Below are positions 7,998-16,609 of a stretch of DNA of 52,020 bases, piece after piece (position 1 is the stretch's first letter; every line of letters starts with the position of its first letter). The translations under genes and the position numbers were made by a program. Source of the stretch: an uncultured Lachnospiraceae bacterium (GTDB lineage: Bacteria; Bacillota; Clostridia; Lachnospirales; Lachnospiraceae); contig CAJTKU010000019.1 of the NCBI GenBank assembly GCA_910577015.1, positions 1 to 52,020 on the forward strand, in the 5' to 3' direction. The notes below the pieces were generated by a model. It was given only the letters and a program-made list of their open reading frames with translations. It did no database searches and was not told the DNA's origin.

Positions 7998-8834
7998 ATG
8001 AGTTACAAAATTGTGGTGGACAGTTGTTGTGAATTGCCGAAGGAACTGAAAGGGGATGGCAGGTTTGAAAGCGTGCCTCTGGGAATTGATGTGGGGGATT
8101 ACCATATACAGGATGATGAAACTTTTAATCAGGCAGAGTTTTTAAAGAAGGTGGCGGCTTATCCCAAATCACCCAAGTCCTCATGTCCTTCCCCGGAAAG
8201 GTTTATGGAAGCGTACCATGCAGATGCGGAAAATATCTATGTGGTCACGCTTTCTTCCAAATTGAGCGGGAGTTTTAACAGCGCAGAGCTTGGAAAACGC
8301 TTATATAGGGAAACTTACGGTGAAAAGAACATACATGTGGTGGATTCGGAGTCGGCGAGCTGCGGGGAAACGCAGATTGCCCTGAAGCTTATGGAACTGG
8401 AAGAGTCAGGTTTGTCTTTTGCTGAAGTGGTTAAACAGATTGAAGTTTTTCGGGATGAGATGAATACGTATTTTGTTCTGGATAATCTGGAAACGCTGCG
8501 CAAAAACGGCAGGCTTTCCAGCGTTAAGGCAGTAGTGGCGTCCACTTTGAACATCAAACCGGTCATGGGCGCTGATAAAGGAACGATTATACAGCGCGGA
8601 CAGGGCATCGGCATGAAAAAAGCGCTTGGCAAAATGGCTGATTTGGTGGCATCCGAATTGAAGGATGCAGGCAAAAAACGCATAATTATCTCCCATTGCA
8701 ATGCCAAAGAACGTGCGGAAACGCTTCTGGGACTTTTGAAAGAGAAAGTTTCATGTAAAGAAATCAAAATACTTGACACAGCGGGAATCAGCAGCATGTA
8801 CGCCAATAACGGCGGGGTGATTGTCGCAGTTTAG
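7998..8834 (+). CDS. DegV family fatty-acid-binding protein
   Basis: A 278-residue DegV protein. The family binds a fatty acid in a two-domain alpha/beta fold and, as FakB, presents it to the kinase FakA for phosphorylation. Seen here are IVVDSCCELP at the N-terminus, TSQPSP-like KSSCPSPERF, VVTLSSKLSGSFNSA (head-group-binding Ser residues), VVDSESASCGETQIAL, and TLRKNGRLSSVKAVVASTLNIKPV. Full length. The frame also has an ATG at 7989, but AAAGG sits only two bases before it and 11 before the ATG at 7998. It converges with the LytTR gene, sharing stop-codon bases. Confidence 0.9.
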   Translation: MSYKIVVDSCCELPKELKGDGRFESVPLGIDVGDYHIQDDETFNQAEFLKKVAAYPKSPKSSCPSPERFMEAYHADAENIYVVTLSSKLSGSFNSAELGKRLYRETYGEKNIHVVDSESASCGETQIALKLMELEESGLSFAEVVKQIEVFRDEMNTYFVLDNLETLRKNGRLSSVKAVVASTLNIKPVMGADKGTIIQRGQGIGMKKALGKMADLVASELKDAGKKRIIISHCNAKERAETLLGLLKEKVSCKEIKILDTAGISSMYANNGGVIVAV

Positions 8835-9544
8835 CGCTGTCCGCGGGTTTCCTCAAAAATATATTTTGCATAGGGAAGAATCTCTTTGGAGGATTTGAAA
8901 ACCGTGCCGTCCTCCATGGTGATTTTGTTGGAACGGATATTTTCTATATACCTGCCGTTTACGATGGATTTGATGCCGGGTGAGAAAAAAACCGGAAACT
9001 GCTCTATCTGTGCAAAGAAATTAACTGCTGTGGTTGCAATTTTTACGGAACGTCCATCTTTGAGGCTTACCAGAAGATATGCGCCATCCTGAATGGCGTA
9101 TACAATATCGGGTTCTGTGACATAATAGGTTCCTTTTTCCTCCCTCAATTCAATCAGGGGGGTGGAGGAATCTTTTATTTTTTGGGCGTCATCCAGTACA
9201 GAAGAGAGTTCCGCCACTTTTATGGGCTTGTCCAAAAACAGTACCCGTTCGGGAAGCTGGTATTCGCGGTAGTTTATCAGGGAACTGCAAAGGATGATGG
9301 GAGCGGCGTTGCCAAGCTCTGTGAGGGAGGTAACCACGTCGATGCCGGTAAGGCCTTCCGTTTTGCAGATGTCGATAAAAAATGCGTCATACTGCATGGA
9401 CTTGGTAAGCAGGCTTTCCGGGTGTCCATAGGAATCCACATACAGAATCCCGGAATCCTGGGCTCTTTTATCCGATTCCCTTTTTAACAGCCTTTCCAGT
9501 TGTTTTCTGTCAGCCACATTATCGTCACAAATGGCAATATGCAT
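8831..9544 (-). CDS. LytTR-family response regulator
   Basis: A 237-residue regulator with a receiver domain (residues 1-120; acidic pocket D7-D8, probable phospho-acceptor D58 in FFIDICKTEG, and a Lys in LFLDKPIKV) and a LytTR DNA-binding domain (about 130-235; DIVYAIQDGAYLLVSLKDG and SPGIKSIVNGRYIENIRSNKI). It resembles AgrA/VirR-type regulators of secreted or competence functions. No histidine kinase is next to it. The start has GGGAGGAGG eight bases upstream. Its stop overlaps the degV stop on the other strand. It may be co-transcribed with the DUF1294 gene 34 bases upstream. Confidence 0.88.
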   Translation of the reverse strand: MHIAICDDNVADRKQLERLLKRESDKRAQDSGILYVDSYGHPESLLTKSMQYDAFFIDICKTEGLTGIDVVTSLTELGNAAPIILCSSLINYREYQLPERVLFLDKPIKVAELSSVLDDAQKIKDSSTPLIELREEKGTYYVTEPDIVYAIQDGAYLLVSLKDGRSVKIATTAVNFFAQIEQFPVFFSPGIKSIVNGRYIENIRSNKITMEDGTVFKSSKEILPYAKYIFEETRGQR

Positions 9545-9578
9545 GATTTTCCTCCTCCCAGATTTCTTTTCACGCTGC

Positions 9579-9872
9579 TTATATGGTTAAAAACTCCACC
9601 GGCGCATTCCACAGTGCAATCAGCAGTATAATCTGCAAAATCAGAATGGCAGGCATACCGTATACAAATGCGGCATGCCTTGTTTTATGGCGGAAGGTAT
9701 ACATTCCGGCAATGGAGCCGATGCTTCCCCCGATGATGGCAACGATAAAGAGGGTGGCTTCCGGAATCCGGAAGGCACCCTTGATTGCTTTTCTCTTGTC
9801 AATTCCCATCAGGCAGAAGGCCCAGAGATTGACGAAAATAAAATATGCCGCAATAAATAAAATCACTTTCAT
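9579..9872 (-). CDS. DUF1294 family small membrane protein
   Basis: A 97-residue protein with three hydrophobic segments. It carries the DUF1294 signature F-C-L-M-G-I-D-K-R-K-A, then RIPEATLF, IGGSIGSIAGMYTFRHKTRH, which matches this small family of unknown function. It starts only four bases after the argG stop on the same strand and lacks a clear ribosome site, suggesting coupled translation from argG. Location should be the cytoplasmic membrane. Confidence 0.85.
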   Translation of the reverse strand: MKVILFIAAYFIFVNLWAFCLMGIDKRKAIKGAFRIPEATLFIVAIIGGSIGSIAGMYTFRHKTRHAAFVYGMPAILILQIILLIALWNAPVEFLTI

Positions 9873-9875
9873 GGT

Positions 9876-11102
9876 TTATTTGTCTTTGTTCGCTCCCACT
9901 TCCTGCATCTTCATGGCGCGAACCTTGCAGGAAAGCCCGAACAGGTTGATAAAGCCTTCAGCGTCGTGGTGGTCGTACAAGTCTCCTGTTGTAAAGGAGG
10001 CAATGGATTCATTGTACAGGGAATAGGGGGAAGTGGTTCCTGCCTTGATGATGTTGCCCTTATAAAGCATGAATTTTACTTCTCCGGTCACATATTCCTG
10101 GGTCTTTTCAATAAAGGCCTGCACCGCCTCTCGCAGCGGTGTGAACCATTTGCCTTCGTAGACGATATCTGCAAAGCGGTTGCCCATTTCCTTTTTCATG
10201 GTATAAGTATCCCTGTCCAGAATCAGTTCTTCCAATTGCTGGTGGGCTTCCATAAGGATGGTGCCGCCGGGGGTCTCATACACGCCGCGGGATTTCATGC
10301 CGACAACCCTGTTCTCCACGATATCCACAATGCCGATTCCATGCTTTCCGCCAAGCCGGTTTAACTCGCGGACAATGTCGGCATATTTCATTTTGCTGCC
10401 GTTTACGGAAACAGGAATGCCTTTTTCAAAAGCCAGGGTGACATACTCTCCTTCGTCGGGCGCTTTCTGGGGCGTGGTGCCCAGAACCAGCAGATGCTCA
10501 TAATTCGGCTCGTTGGCAGGGTCTTCCAGTTCCAGCCCTTCATGGCTGATGTGCCAGATGTTGCGGTCGCGGCTGTAGGAGGAATCTGCGGAAAAAGGAA
10601 GGTTGATGCCGTGATTTTTGCAGTAGGCAATCTCCGACTCGCGGGAGTCCATGGTCCACTTTTCATTTCTCCAGGCAGCGATAATTTTGATGTCAGGGGC
10701 AAGCGCCTTGATGCCCAGTTCAAAACGAATCTGGTCGTTTCCTTTACCGGTTGCACCGTGGCAGATGGCGGCAGCGCCTTCTTTGCGGGCGATTTCCACC
10801 AGTTTTTTTGCAATCAGCGGCCTTGCCATGGAAGTGCCAAGAAGATATTTGTTCTCATATACGGCGTAAGCCTGAACACAGGGCGCGATGTATTCTTCGC
10901 AGAACTCATCCGTCACATCAAGTATGTACAGTTTTTCGGCTCCGCAGAATTTGGCTCTCTCTTCAAGTCCGGAAAGTTCCTCCTCCTGTCCGCAGTCGAT
11001 GCAGACGCATATCACTTCATAATCAAAATTTTCTTTCAGCCATGGAATAATGGCAGTGGTGTCCAACCCGCCGGAATAGGCAAGTATTACTTTTTCTTTC
11101 AT
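9876..11102 (-). CDS. argG: Argininosuccinate synthase
   Basis: A 408-residue enzyme joining citrulline and aspartate with ATP hydrolysis to AMP and PPi, the penultimate step of arginine synthesis. The N-type ATP-pyrophosphatase loop AYSGGLDTTAI lies at residues 8-18. ATGKGNDQIRFELG and DRNIWHISHEGLELEDP are hallmark blocks that bind citrulline and aspartate. The frame opens at 11114, but on the minus strand GGAGG sits five bases before the ATG at 11102, so the shorter start is preferred. It is divergent from the gene at 11387, with ARG-box-like sites between them. Confidence 0.96.
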   Translation of the reverse strand: MKEKVILAYSGGLDTTAIIPWLKENFDYEVICVCIDCGQEEELSGLEERAKFCGAEKLYILDVTDEFCEEYIAPCVQAYAVYENKYLLGTSMARPLIAKKLVEIARKEGAAAICHGATGKGNDQIRFELGIKALAPDIKIIAAWRNEKWTMDSRESEIAYCKNHGINLPFSADSSYSRDRNIWHISHEGLELEDPANEPNYEHLLVLGTTPQKAPDEGEYVTLAFEKGIPVSVNGSKMKYADIVRELNRLGGKHGIGIVDIVENRVVGMKSRGVYETPGGTILMEAHQQLEELILDRDTYTMKKEMGNRFADIVYEGKWFTPLREAVQAFIEKTQEYVTGEVKFMLYKGNIIKAGTTSPYSLYNESIASFTTGDLYDHHDAEGFINLFGLSCKVRAMKMQEVGANKDK

Positions 11103-11152
11103 GATTTCCTCCATTCTGCCGCGTCAGCGGTTTTTGTCACATTGTTTTTTTA

Positions 11153-11181
11153 AATATACAACAACTTTTACCCGAATGCAA
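11153..11181 (-). promoter_or_regulatory. Likely argG promoter
   Basis: Read on the minus strand, TTGCAT (plus positions 11176-11181) and TATATT (11153-11158) are separated by exactly 17 bases and lie about 50 bases before the argG start. This is a good match to a housekeeping sigma promoter. ARG-box-like sites lie just upstream of it (11201-11278). Confidence 0.55.
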
Positions 11182-11200
11182 GAGGAAAATATGAATTACA

Positions 11201-11278
11201 TGTGAATATTTAATGTATAAAACATACAATAATATGTATATAATGCATAAAAATAAAAACAAGTGAATAAAAATGCAC
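11201..11278. promoter_or_regulatory. ARG-box-like operators (ArgR/AhrC)
   Basis: GTGAATAAAAATGCAC at 11263-11278 matches the TGAATAAAAATGCA core of the Bacillus AhrC box almost exactly. TGTGAATATTTAATGTAT at 11201-11218 is a second, weaker match (TGAAT-N-TTTAAT-like dyad). Between them, TAATGCATAAAAAT at 11241-11254 is a further half-site. They lie between divergent argG and the plus-strand operon that reaches argJBD, so an ArgR-type repressor bound here could control both. Confidence 0.6.
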
Positions 11279-11322
11279 AAAAAAAGAAGTGTAATCTTCT
11301 AAAAGAAAAGCAGTATGCCTAT

Positions 11323-11350
11323 TTTCCACAAAAAAACTTTGTGCTATACT
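11323..11350 (+). promoter_or_regulatory. Likely promoter for the plus-strand gene run
   Basis: TTTCCA at 11323-11328 and TATACT at 11345-11350 have a 16-base spacer and lie 37 bases before the TTG start at 11387. No terminator is seen before the GNAT and arg genes, so this may transcribe 11387 through argD. Confidence 0.5.
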
Positions 11351-11386
11351 GTATGAAGTGAAATTTTACATAGGAAGGATGAAAAA

Positions 11387-12718
11387 TTGGAATACACAGG
11401 ATATGAGCTTATATGGTTTTTCTTTCTCTATTCTTTTATAGGATGGGTACTTGAGGTTGCATTTGCAGCATTCAACAGGAAAAAATTTGCAAACAGGGGA
11501 TTTTTAAACGGGCCAATCTGCCCTATTTATGGCATCGCAATGGTGTTTATGCTGGTGTTTTTCGGAGGATTGCTCGAAAATCTTTTCTTCCTTTTTATAG
11601 GCAGTATGGTGGCGGCAAGCCTTCTGGAATTTTTGACGGGCATGCTGATGGAAAAGCTTTACGGCAGGAAGTGGTGGGATTACTCCGGTTATAAACACAA
11701 TCTGGGCGGGTATGTGTGCCTGCGTTTTTCGCTGGTCTGGGCTGTGGGCGCGGTAGTGTTTCTGAGGTGGGTACAGCCGGTGTTGAGAAGCATTATCCTG
11801 CTGATACCGAAATCAGTGGGCCGGATATTGCTTCTGGCGGCGCTTATCCTGTATGCCTTTGATATGCTGGTAACGACGGGAACGCTTGTAAAATTGAAGA
11901 AGCAGAGCCGCAGGATTCAGGAATTTGCGGAAGGAATGAGCAGATTTTCCGGAAGGATGGGCGGCGCCATTACCACCCTCATCCAAAAGAGGATGGCAAA
12001 AGCATTTCCCGGTCTGAGTGAAGACGGGAAGATTTTGCAGCCGGCGGCGAAGGTCAGGGAAGATACGGAGGTATTTGCAAAGGGCTGCTGCTTCCATAAG
12101 TTGGTATGGCTTTTCTTTATCGGCGCATTTTTAGGGGATGTGACGGAGACGATTTTCTGTTTCTTTACCATGGGAAGATTAATGAGCCGAAGCAGTGTGG
12201 TTTACGGCCCCTTCAGTATCGTTTGGGGACTGGGAATTGTATTGCTTACGCTGCTGTTAGACCGGTACAAGGATAAAGCCGACAGGTATATTTTTATATT
12301 CGGCACCATTGTGGGCGGCGTTTACGAGTATGTGTGCAGTGTTTTTACGGAACTGGTATTCGGGACTGTTTTTTGGGACTACAGTAAGATTCCCTTTAAC
12401 CTGGGCGGAAGAATCAACCTGTTGTATTGCTTTTTCTGGGGAATCGCGGCGCTGGTATGGCTGAAGCTTGTCTACCCTTTTTTATCGCGTTTAATCGAAA
12501 AGGTGCCAAAGAAGGCAGGCACATGGCTGAGTTACGTGTTTGTGGTATTTATGGTGTGCAATATGGCGGTATCGGCGCTTGCGCTTGACCGGTACAGCAG
12601 CAGGGCTGCGGGTGCGGAGGCGCAAAATGCAGTGGAGGTATTTCTGGACGAGCGTTTTCCCGACGGGAGGATGGAGCGGATTTATCCCAATGCAAAATTG
12701 ACGGACGGAAAGGAATAA
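11387..12718 (+). CDS. Putative ABC-transporter-permease-like membrane protein (PF06541 type)
   Basis: A 443-residue membrane protein made of two related halves. Each half holds a block like FLNGPICPIYGIAMVFM (residues about 45) and VVYGPFSIVWGLGIVLL (about 270), followed by W-D-Y-S-x-x-x-x-N-L-G-G (WWDYSGYKHNLGG and FWDYSKIPFNLGG). This internal duplication is typical of the PF06541 family, named putative ABC transporter permease; a transport role is unproven. A TTG start at 11387 is used, with GGAAGG eight bases upstream; the nearby ATG at 11379 is out of frame. About eight membrane segments. Confidence 0.8.
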   Translation: MEYTGYELIWFFFLYSFIGWVLEVAFAAFNRKKFANRGFLNGPICPIYGIAMVFMLVFFGGLLENLFFLFIGSMVAASLLEFLTGMLMEKLYGRKWWDYSGYKHNLGGYVCLRFSLVWAVGAVVFLRWVQPVLRSIILLIPKSVGRILLLAALILYAFDMLVTTGTLVKLKKQSRRIQEFAEGMSRFSGRMGGAITTLIQKRMAKAFPGLSEDGKILQPAAKVREDTEVFAKGCCFHKLVWLFFIGAFLGDVTETIFCFFTMGRLMSRSSVVYGPFSIVWGLGIVLLTLLLDRYKDKADRYIFIFGTIVGGVYEYVCSVFTELVFGTVFWDYSKIPFNLGGRINLLYCFFWGIAALVWLKLVYPFLSRLIEKVPKKAGTWLSYVFVVFMVCNMAVSALALDRYSSRAAGAEAQNAVEVFLDERFPDGRMERIYPNAKLTDGKE

Positions 12719-12752
12719 TGCGCAAAAAAGCAGCGCAGGAATGAGGAAAAAG

Positions 12753-13202
12753 ATGTTTACAATCAGGACAATGACAATAGAAGATTATGAGGGAGTGCAT
12801 ACCCTGTGGAATACCATAAAAGGCTTTGCCATCCGCAGCATAGACGACTCCAGAGAGGGCGTGGCGCGTTTTTTAGACAGAAACCCCAAAACGAGCGTGG
12901 TCGCCGAGGCAGACGGGCAGATTGTGGGCGCCATTTTGTGTGGGCATGACGGGAGAAGGGGCTGTCTTTACCATGTCTGCGTCAGAAAAGATTACCGGAT
13001 GCAGGGGATTGGAAAGGCCATGGTGGTTTATTGCATGGAAAGGCTGAAGGAAGAGCAGATAAGCAAGGTTTCCCTGATTGCGTTTACGCAAAATGATATC
13101 GGCAATGCCTTCTGGAAATGCATCGGCTGGACGAAAAGGGAAGATTTGAATTATTATGATTTTGTGCTGAATGCGGAAAATATTACTGCTTTTATCAAAT
13201 AG
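12753..13202 (+). CDS. GNAT family N-acetyltransferase
   Basis: A 149-residue GNAT protein. The acetyl-CoA motif appears as V-C-V-R-K-D-Y-R-M-Q-G-I-G-K-A-M-V (R-x-x-G-I-G-K), preceded by GAILCGHDGRRGCLYHVCV and followed by NDIGNAFWKCIGWTKRED. It could acetylate a small molecule or the N-terminus of a protein. Its place directly before argJ raises the possibility of a link to arginine synthesis, but it lacks clear features of an N-acetylglutamate synthase. The frame opens at 12741; GAGG is better placed for the ATG at 12753. Confidence 0.8.
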   Translation: MFTIRTMTIEDYEGVHTLWNTIKGFAIRSIDDSREGVARFLDRNPKTSVVAEADGQIVGAILCGHDGRRGCLYHVCVRKDYRMQGIGKAMVVYCMERLKEEQISKVSLIAFTQNDIGNAFWKCIGWTKREDLNYYDFVLNAENITAFIK

Positions 13203-13222
13203 AAACGGAGAGGAATCAGGAG

Positions 13223-14446
13223 ATGAAGATGGAAAAGGGCGGCGTATGCGCCGCAAAAGGATTTTCGGCTGCAGGTATCGAGGCCGGCGTAAAGTATCAG
13301 AACAGAAAGGATATGGCTTTAATTTACAGTGAGGCGCCGTGTGTGTGCGCCGGAACTTTTACCACCAATGTGGTGAAGGCCGCCCCGGTTTTGTGGGACA
13401 AAGCGCTTGTGGAGAAAAGCGCACCCGTCAGGGCAGTTGTGGTGAATTCCGGGATTGCCAATGCCTGTACGGGAGAAGAAGGCATGACGTGTTGTAAAAA
13501 GGAAGCGGAGGCAGCCGCGGAGGCGTTAGGGATTCCTGCGGACAGTGTGCTTATCGGTTCCACGGGCGTTATCGGCATGCAGATGCCCCTTGACAGGCTC
13601 ACGGCAGGGATTGCAAGGCTTGCGGAGGAAAAGGAAAGTTCTGTTTCTGCGGGGCAGCGCGCGGCAGAGGCCATTATGACGACGGATACCGTAAGCAAGC
13701 AGGCGGCAGTCAGCTTTACGGCGGGAGGGAAAACCGTTACCATGGGCGGGATGTGTAAAGGCTCCGGCATGATTCACCCCAATATGTGTACGATGCTGGC
13801 ATTTGTAACCTGTGACGCCGCCATCTCGGAAAAACTTCTGAAAAAAGCGGTAAAGGAAAGTGTGGATGAAACCTACAATATGATTTCCGTAGACGGCGAC
13901 ACCTCCACCAATGATACCTTTTTATTTATGGCAAACGGCATGGCAGGGAATCCGGAGATAACGGAAGAAAATGAGGATTATGAGGCATTTAAGGAAGCCC
14001 TGTCTTACATAAACACCACGCTTGCCAAAAAACTGGCAGGGGACGGCGAGGGTGCAACGGCGCTTATCGAGGTGCAGGTGAAAGGCGCAAAAAGCAGGGA
14101 GGACGCAAGGCTCCTTGGCAAGTCCGTCATCTGTTCCAGCCTGACAAAGGCGGCTGTTTTCGGGCATGACGCCAACTGGGGAAGGATTCTCTGCGCTCTG
14201 GGTTATTCCGGTGCGGATTTTGACCCTGAAAAGGTGGAACTGTTCTTTCAGGGGAAATCAGGATGCATACAGATTTATAAGGAAGGAACGGCAGCAGATT
14301 ACAGCGAGGAAGAGGCGGCGCGGATTCTTTCCGAAAAAGAAGTCACCATACTGGTGGATATGCACATGGGAGAGGAAAGCGCAACCGCGTGGGGCTGCGA
14401 TTTAAGCTATGACTATGTAAAAATCAACGCGGACTACCGCTCTTAA
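13223..14446 (+). CDS. argJ: Bifunctional ornithine acetyltransferase / N-acetylglutamate synthase
   Basis: A 407-residue ArgJ enzyme that transfers acetyl from N-acetylornithine to glutamate, recycling the acetyl group; many members also use acetyl-CoA. The self-cleavage site is visible: KGSGMIHPNMCTMLAF, in which Thr becomes the catalytic nucleophile of the beta chain. The usual sequence has Ala where Cys precedes this Thr, so the M-C-T-M variant is slightly unusual. AVVVNSGIANACTG and FGHDANWGRI are further family blocks. Followed by argB after 21 bases. An argC gene, often first in such operons, is not in this window. Confidence 0.95.
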   Translation: MKMEKGGVCAAKGFSAAGIEAGVKYQNRKDMALIYSEAPCVCAGTFTTNVVKAAPVLWDKALVEKSAPVRAVVVNSGIANACTGEEGMTCCKKEAEAAAEALGIPADSVLIGSTGVIGMQMPLDRLTAGIARLAEEKESSVSAGQRAAEAIMTTDTVSKQAAVSFTAGGKTVTMGGMCKGSGMIHPNMCTMLAFVTCDAAISEKLLKKAVKESVDETYNMISVDGDTSTNDTFLFMANGMAGNPEITEENEDYEAFKEALSYINTTLAKKLAGDGEGATALIEVQVKGAKSREDARLLGKSVICSSLTKAAVFGHDANWGRILCALGYSGADFDPEKVELFFQGKSGCIQIYKEGTAADYSEEEAARILSEKEVTILVDMHMGEESATAWGCDLSYDYVKINADYRS

Positions 14447-14467
14447 ATTCACGGGAGGAAAAGGAAA

Positions 14468-15385
14468 ATGCAGGATAAAAACATGGAAGCCGTATTGCAG
14501 AAGGCGGAGGTGCTGATTGAGGCGCTCCCCTATATCCGGCAGTTCAACAGGAAGATTATTGTGGTGAAGTACGGCGGCAGCGCCATGAGCAATGAAGAAC
14601 TGCAAAAAAACGTCATAAAGGATGTCACGCTTTTAAAGCTGGTCGGATTTAAGCCCATTATTGTACATGGGGGCGGAAAGGAAATCAGCCGCTGGGTAGG
14701 AAAAGTGGGAAAGGAAGCCCGGTTTGTAAACGGCCTTCGGGTAACGGACGACGAAACCATGGAAATTGCGGAAATGGTGCTGGGTAAAGTCAATAAAAAC
14801 CTGGTTACCATGGTACAGGAGCTGGGCGTTAAAGCGGTCGGCATAAGCGGCAAGGACGGCGGGCTGCTGCAGGTGGAAAAAAAGTATGCGGACGGTGAGG
14901 ACATCGGATTTGTGGGCTCGGTAAAAGCAGTAAATCCCAAAGTGCTGTATGACCTTTTGGAGAAGGATTTTCTGCCCATTGTGGCCCCCATTGGGCTGGA
15001 TGACGCTTTTATGACTTACAATATCAATGCGGATGACGCCGCATGCGCCATCGCACAGGCTGTGGGAGCGGAAAAACTGGCGTTCCTGACGGATATTGAA
15101 GGCTTGTACAAGGATATCAACGATAAGTCCAGTTTTATTTCACGCCTGACGGCGTCGCAGGCGGAGGAATTGATTGAAGGCGGTTTTATCGGCGGAGGCA
15201 TGCTGCCGAAGCTTGGCAACTGTACTTCCGCCATTAAAGCAGGGGTAAACCGGGTACATATCTTGGACGGCAGGATTCCCCATTGCCTGCTTTTGGAAAT
15301 ATTCACCAATAAAGGTATCGGCACCGCCATTATTGCGGATGGTGACGGGCATGGAAAAGACGGGGAGTTTAGCCCGGAAAACTGA
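14468..15385 (+). CDS. argB: Acetylglutamate kinase
   Basis: A 305-residue amino acid kinase that phosphorylates N-acetylglutamate, usually the arginine-feedback step. Seen are IVVKYGGSAMSNEEL (phosphate loop), IIVHGGGKEISRW, FVNGLRVTDDETMEIAEMVL (N-acetylglutamate binding), NINADDAACAIAQAVGAEKLAFLTDIEGL (ATP site) and GGFIGGGMLPKL. The N-terminal helix before the kinase fold (about 25 residues) suits the hexameric, arginine-sensitive type. GGGAGGAAAAGGAAA precedes the ATG. Confidence 0.96.
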   Translation: MQDKNMEAVLQKAEVLIEALPYIRQFNRKIIVVKYGGSAMSNEELQKNVIKDVTLLKLVGFKPIIVHGGGKEISRWVGKVGKEARFVNGLRVTDDETMEIAEMVLGKVNKNLVTMVQELGVKAVGISGKDGGLLQVEKKYADGEDIGFVGSVKAVNPKVLYDLLEKDFLPIVAPIGLDDAFMTYNINADDAACAIAQAVGAEKLAFLTDIEGLYKDINDKSSFISRLTASQAEELIEGGFIGGGMLPKLGNCTSAIKAGVNRVHILDGRIPHCLLLEIFTNKGIGTAIIADGDGHGKDGEFSPEN

Positions 15386-15401
15386 AAGGAATAAAAAAGC
15401 C

Positions 15402-16598
15402 ATGATGAAAGAATATATAGATGAAGCGGAAAAAGCGCTTTTGCATACCTATAACCGTTATCAGATAGTGCTTGAGCGGGGAGAAGGCGTCTACCTGTAT
15501 GATTTGGAAGGGAAAAAGTACCTTGATTTTGCGGCAGGGATTGCCGTATTTGCGCTGGGCTACGGCAATAAGGCATACAATGACGCACTCAAAGCCCAGA
15601 TAGATAAACTGATTCATACCTCCAACTACTATTATAATGTGCCGGCGGTGGAGGCTGCCAAGAAGCTGAAAAAGGTTTCCGGGATGGACAGGGTGTTTTT
15701 TACCAATTCCGGTGCGGAAGCCATTGAAGGCGCCATAAAGGCGGCAAGGAAACATGCATATTTAAAGGACGGCGCCACGTCCCATGAAATCATAGCCATG
15801 AACCATTCCTTCCACGGGAGGACCATGGGGGCTTTATCCGTAACGGGCAATCCCCATTACAGGGAGGCGTTTGAACCCGGCATCGGCAATATCCGTTTTG
15901 CCGACATGAATGATTTTGAAAGTATAAAAAATCAGGTAAATGACAGGACCTGCGCCATTCTTTTAGAAACGGTACAGGGGGAGGGCGGGATTTATCCGGC
16001 CAAAGAAGGTTTCCTGAAAAAAGTCCGCGCCCTCTGTGATGAAAAGGAAATCCTGCTTATCCTTGACGAGGTACAGTGCGGCATGGGCCGTACCGGATAT
16101 ATGTTTGCATGGCAAAGGTACGGCGTAAAGCCGGACATCATGGCGACAGCCAAAGCGCTGGGGTGCGGCGTGCCGGTAGGCGCTTTCCTTATGAATGAAA
16201 AAACTGCCGCTTCCTCCCTTGCCGCCGGGGACCACGGAACCACCTACGGGGGCAATCCCCTTGCCTGTGCGGCAGTAAATAAAGTGCTTGATTTATTTGA
16301 GGAGAATCATATAATAGAACATGTGGGCAGGATAGCGCCTTATCTGGAAGAGCGTCTTGACGAATTGAAAGACAAATACGGTTTTATCGAAGAGAGAAGA
16401 GGCGTGGGTCTGATGCAGGGACTTGTGTTAAAGAAGCCTGCCGCCCCTTATATACAGAAGGCCCTGGACAAAGGATTGATTCTTATCAATGCGGGAACGA
16501 ACATCATCCGTCTGGTGCCGCCCCTTATTATTACGGAAAAGAATGTGGATGACATGATTGGGATTTTGGAGAGCTGTTTTTCTGAAATCCACGATTGA
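15402..16598 (+). CDS. argD: Acetylornithine aminotransferase
   Basis: A 398-residue class III PLP aminotransferase that converts N-acetylglutamate semialdehyde to N-acetylornithine. Motifs are YLDFAAGIAVFALGYGN, FFTNSGAEAIEGAIKAARK, LDEVQCGMGRTGYMFAW (PLP-binding Asp) and ATAKALGCGVPVGAF with the Schiff-base Lys. The frame extends back to 15333 across the end of argB, but family alignment and AAAGGA at 15385-15390 support a start at 15402 (or 15405). It completes an argJ-argB-argD run. Confidence 0.95.
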   Translation: MMKEYIDEAEKALLHTYNRYQIVLERGEGVYLYDLEGKKYLDFAAGIAVFALGYGNKAYNDALKAQIDKLIHTSNYYYNVPAVEAAKKLKKVSGMDRVFFTNSGAEAIEGAIKAARKHAYLKDGATSHEIIAMNHSFHGRTMGALSVTGNPHYREAFEPGIGNIRFADMNDFESIKNQVNDRTCAILLETVQGEGGIYPAKEGFLKKVRALCDEKEILLILDEVQCGMGRTGYMFAWQRYGVKPDIMATAKALGCGVPVGAFLMNEKTAASSLAAGDHGTTYGGNPLACAAVNKVLDLFEENHIIEHVGRIAPYLEERLDELKDKYGFIEERRGVGLMQGLVLKKPAAPYIQKALDKGLILINAGTNIIRLVPPLIITEKNVDDMIGILESCFSEIHD

Positions 16599-16609
16599 GG
16601 AGAGATTTC

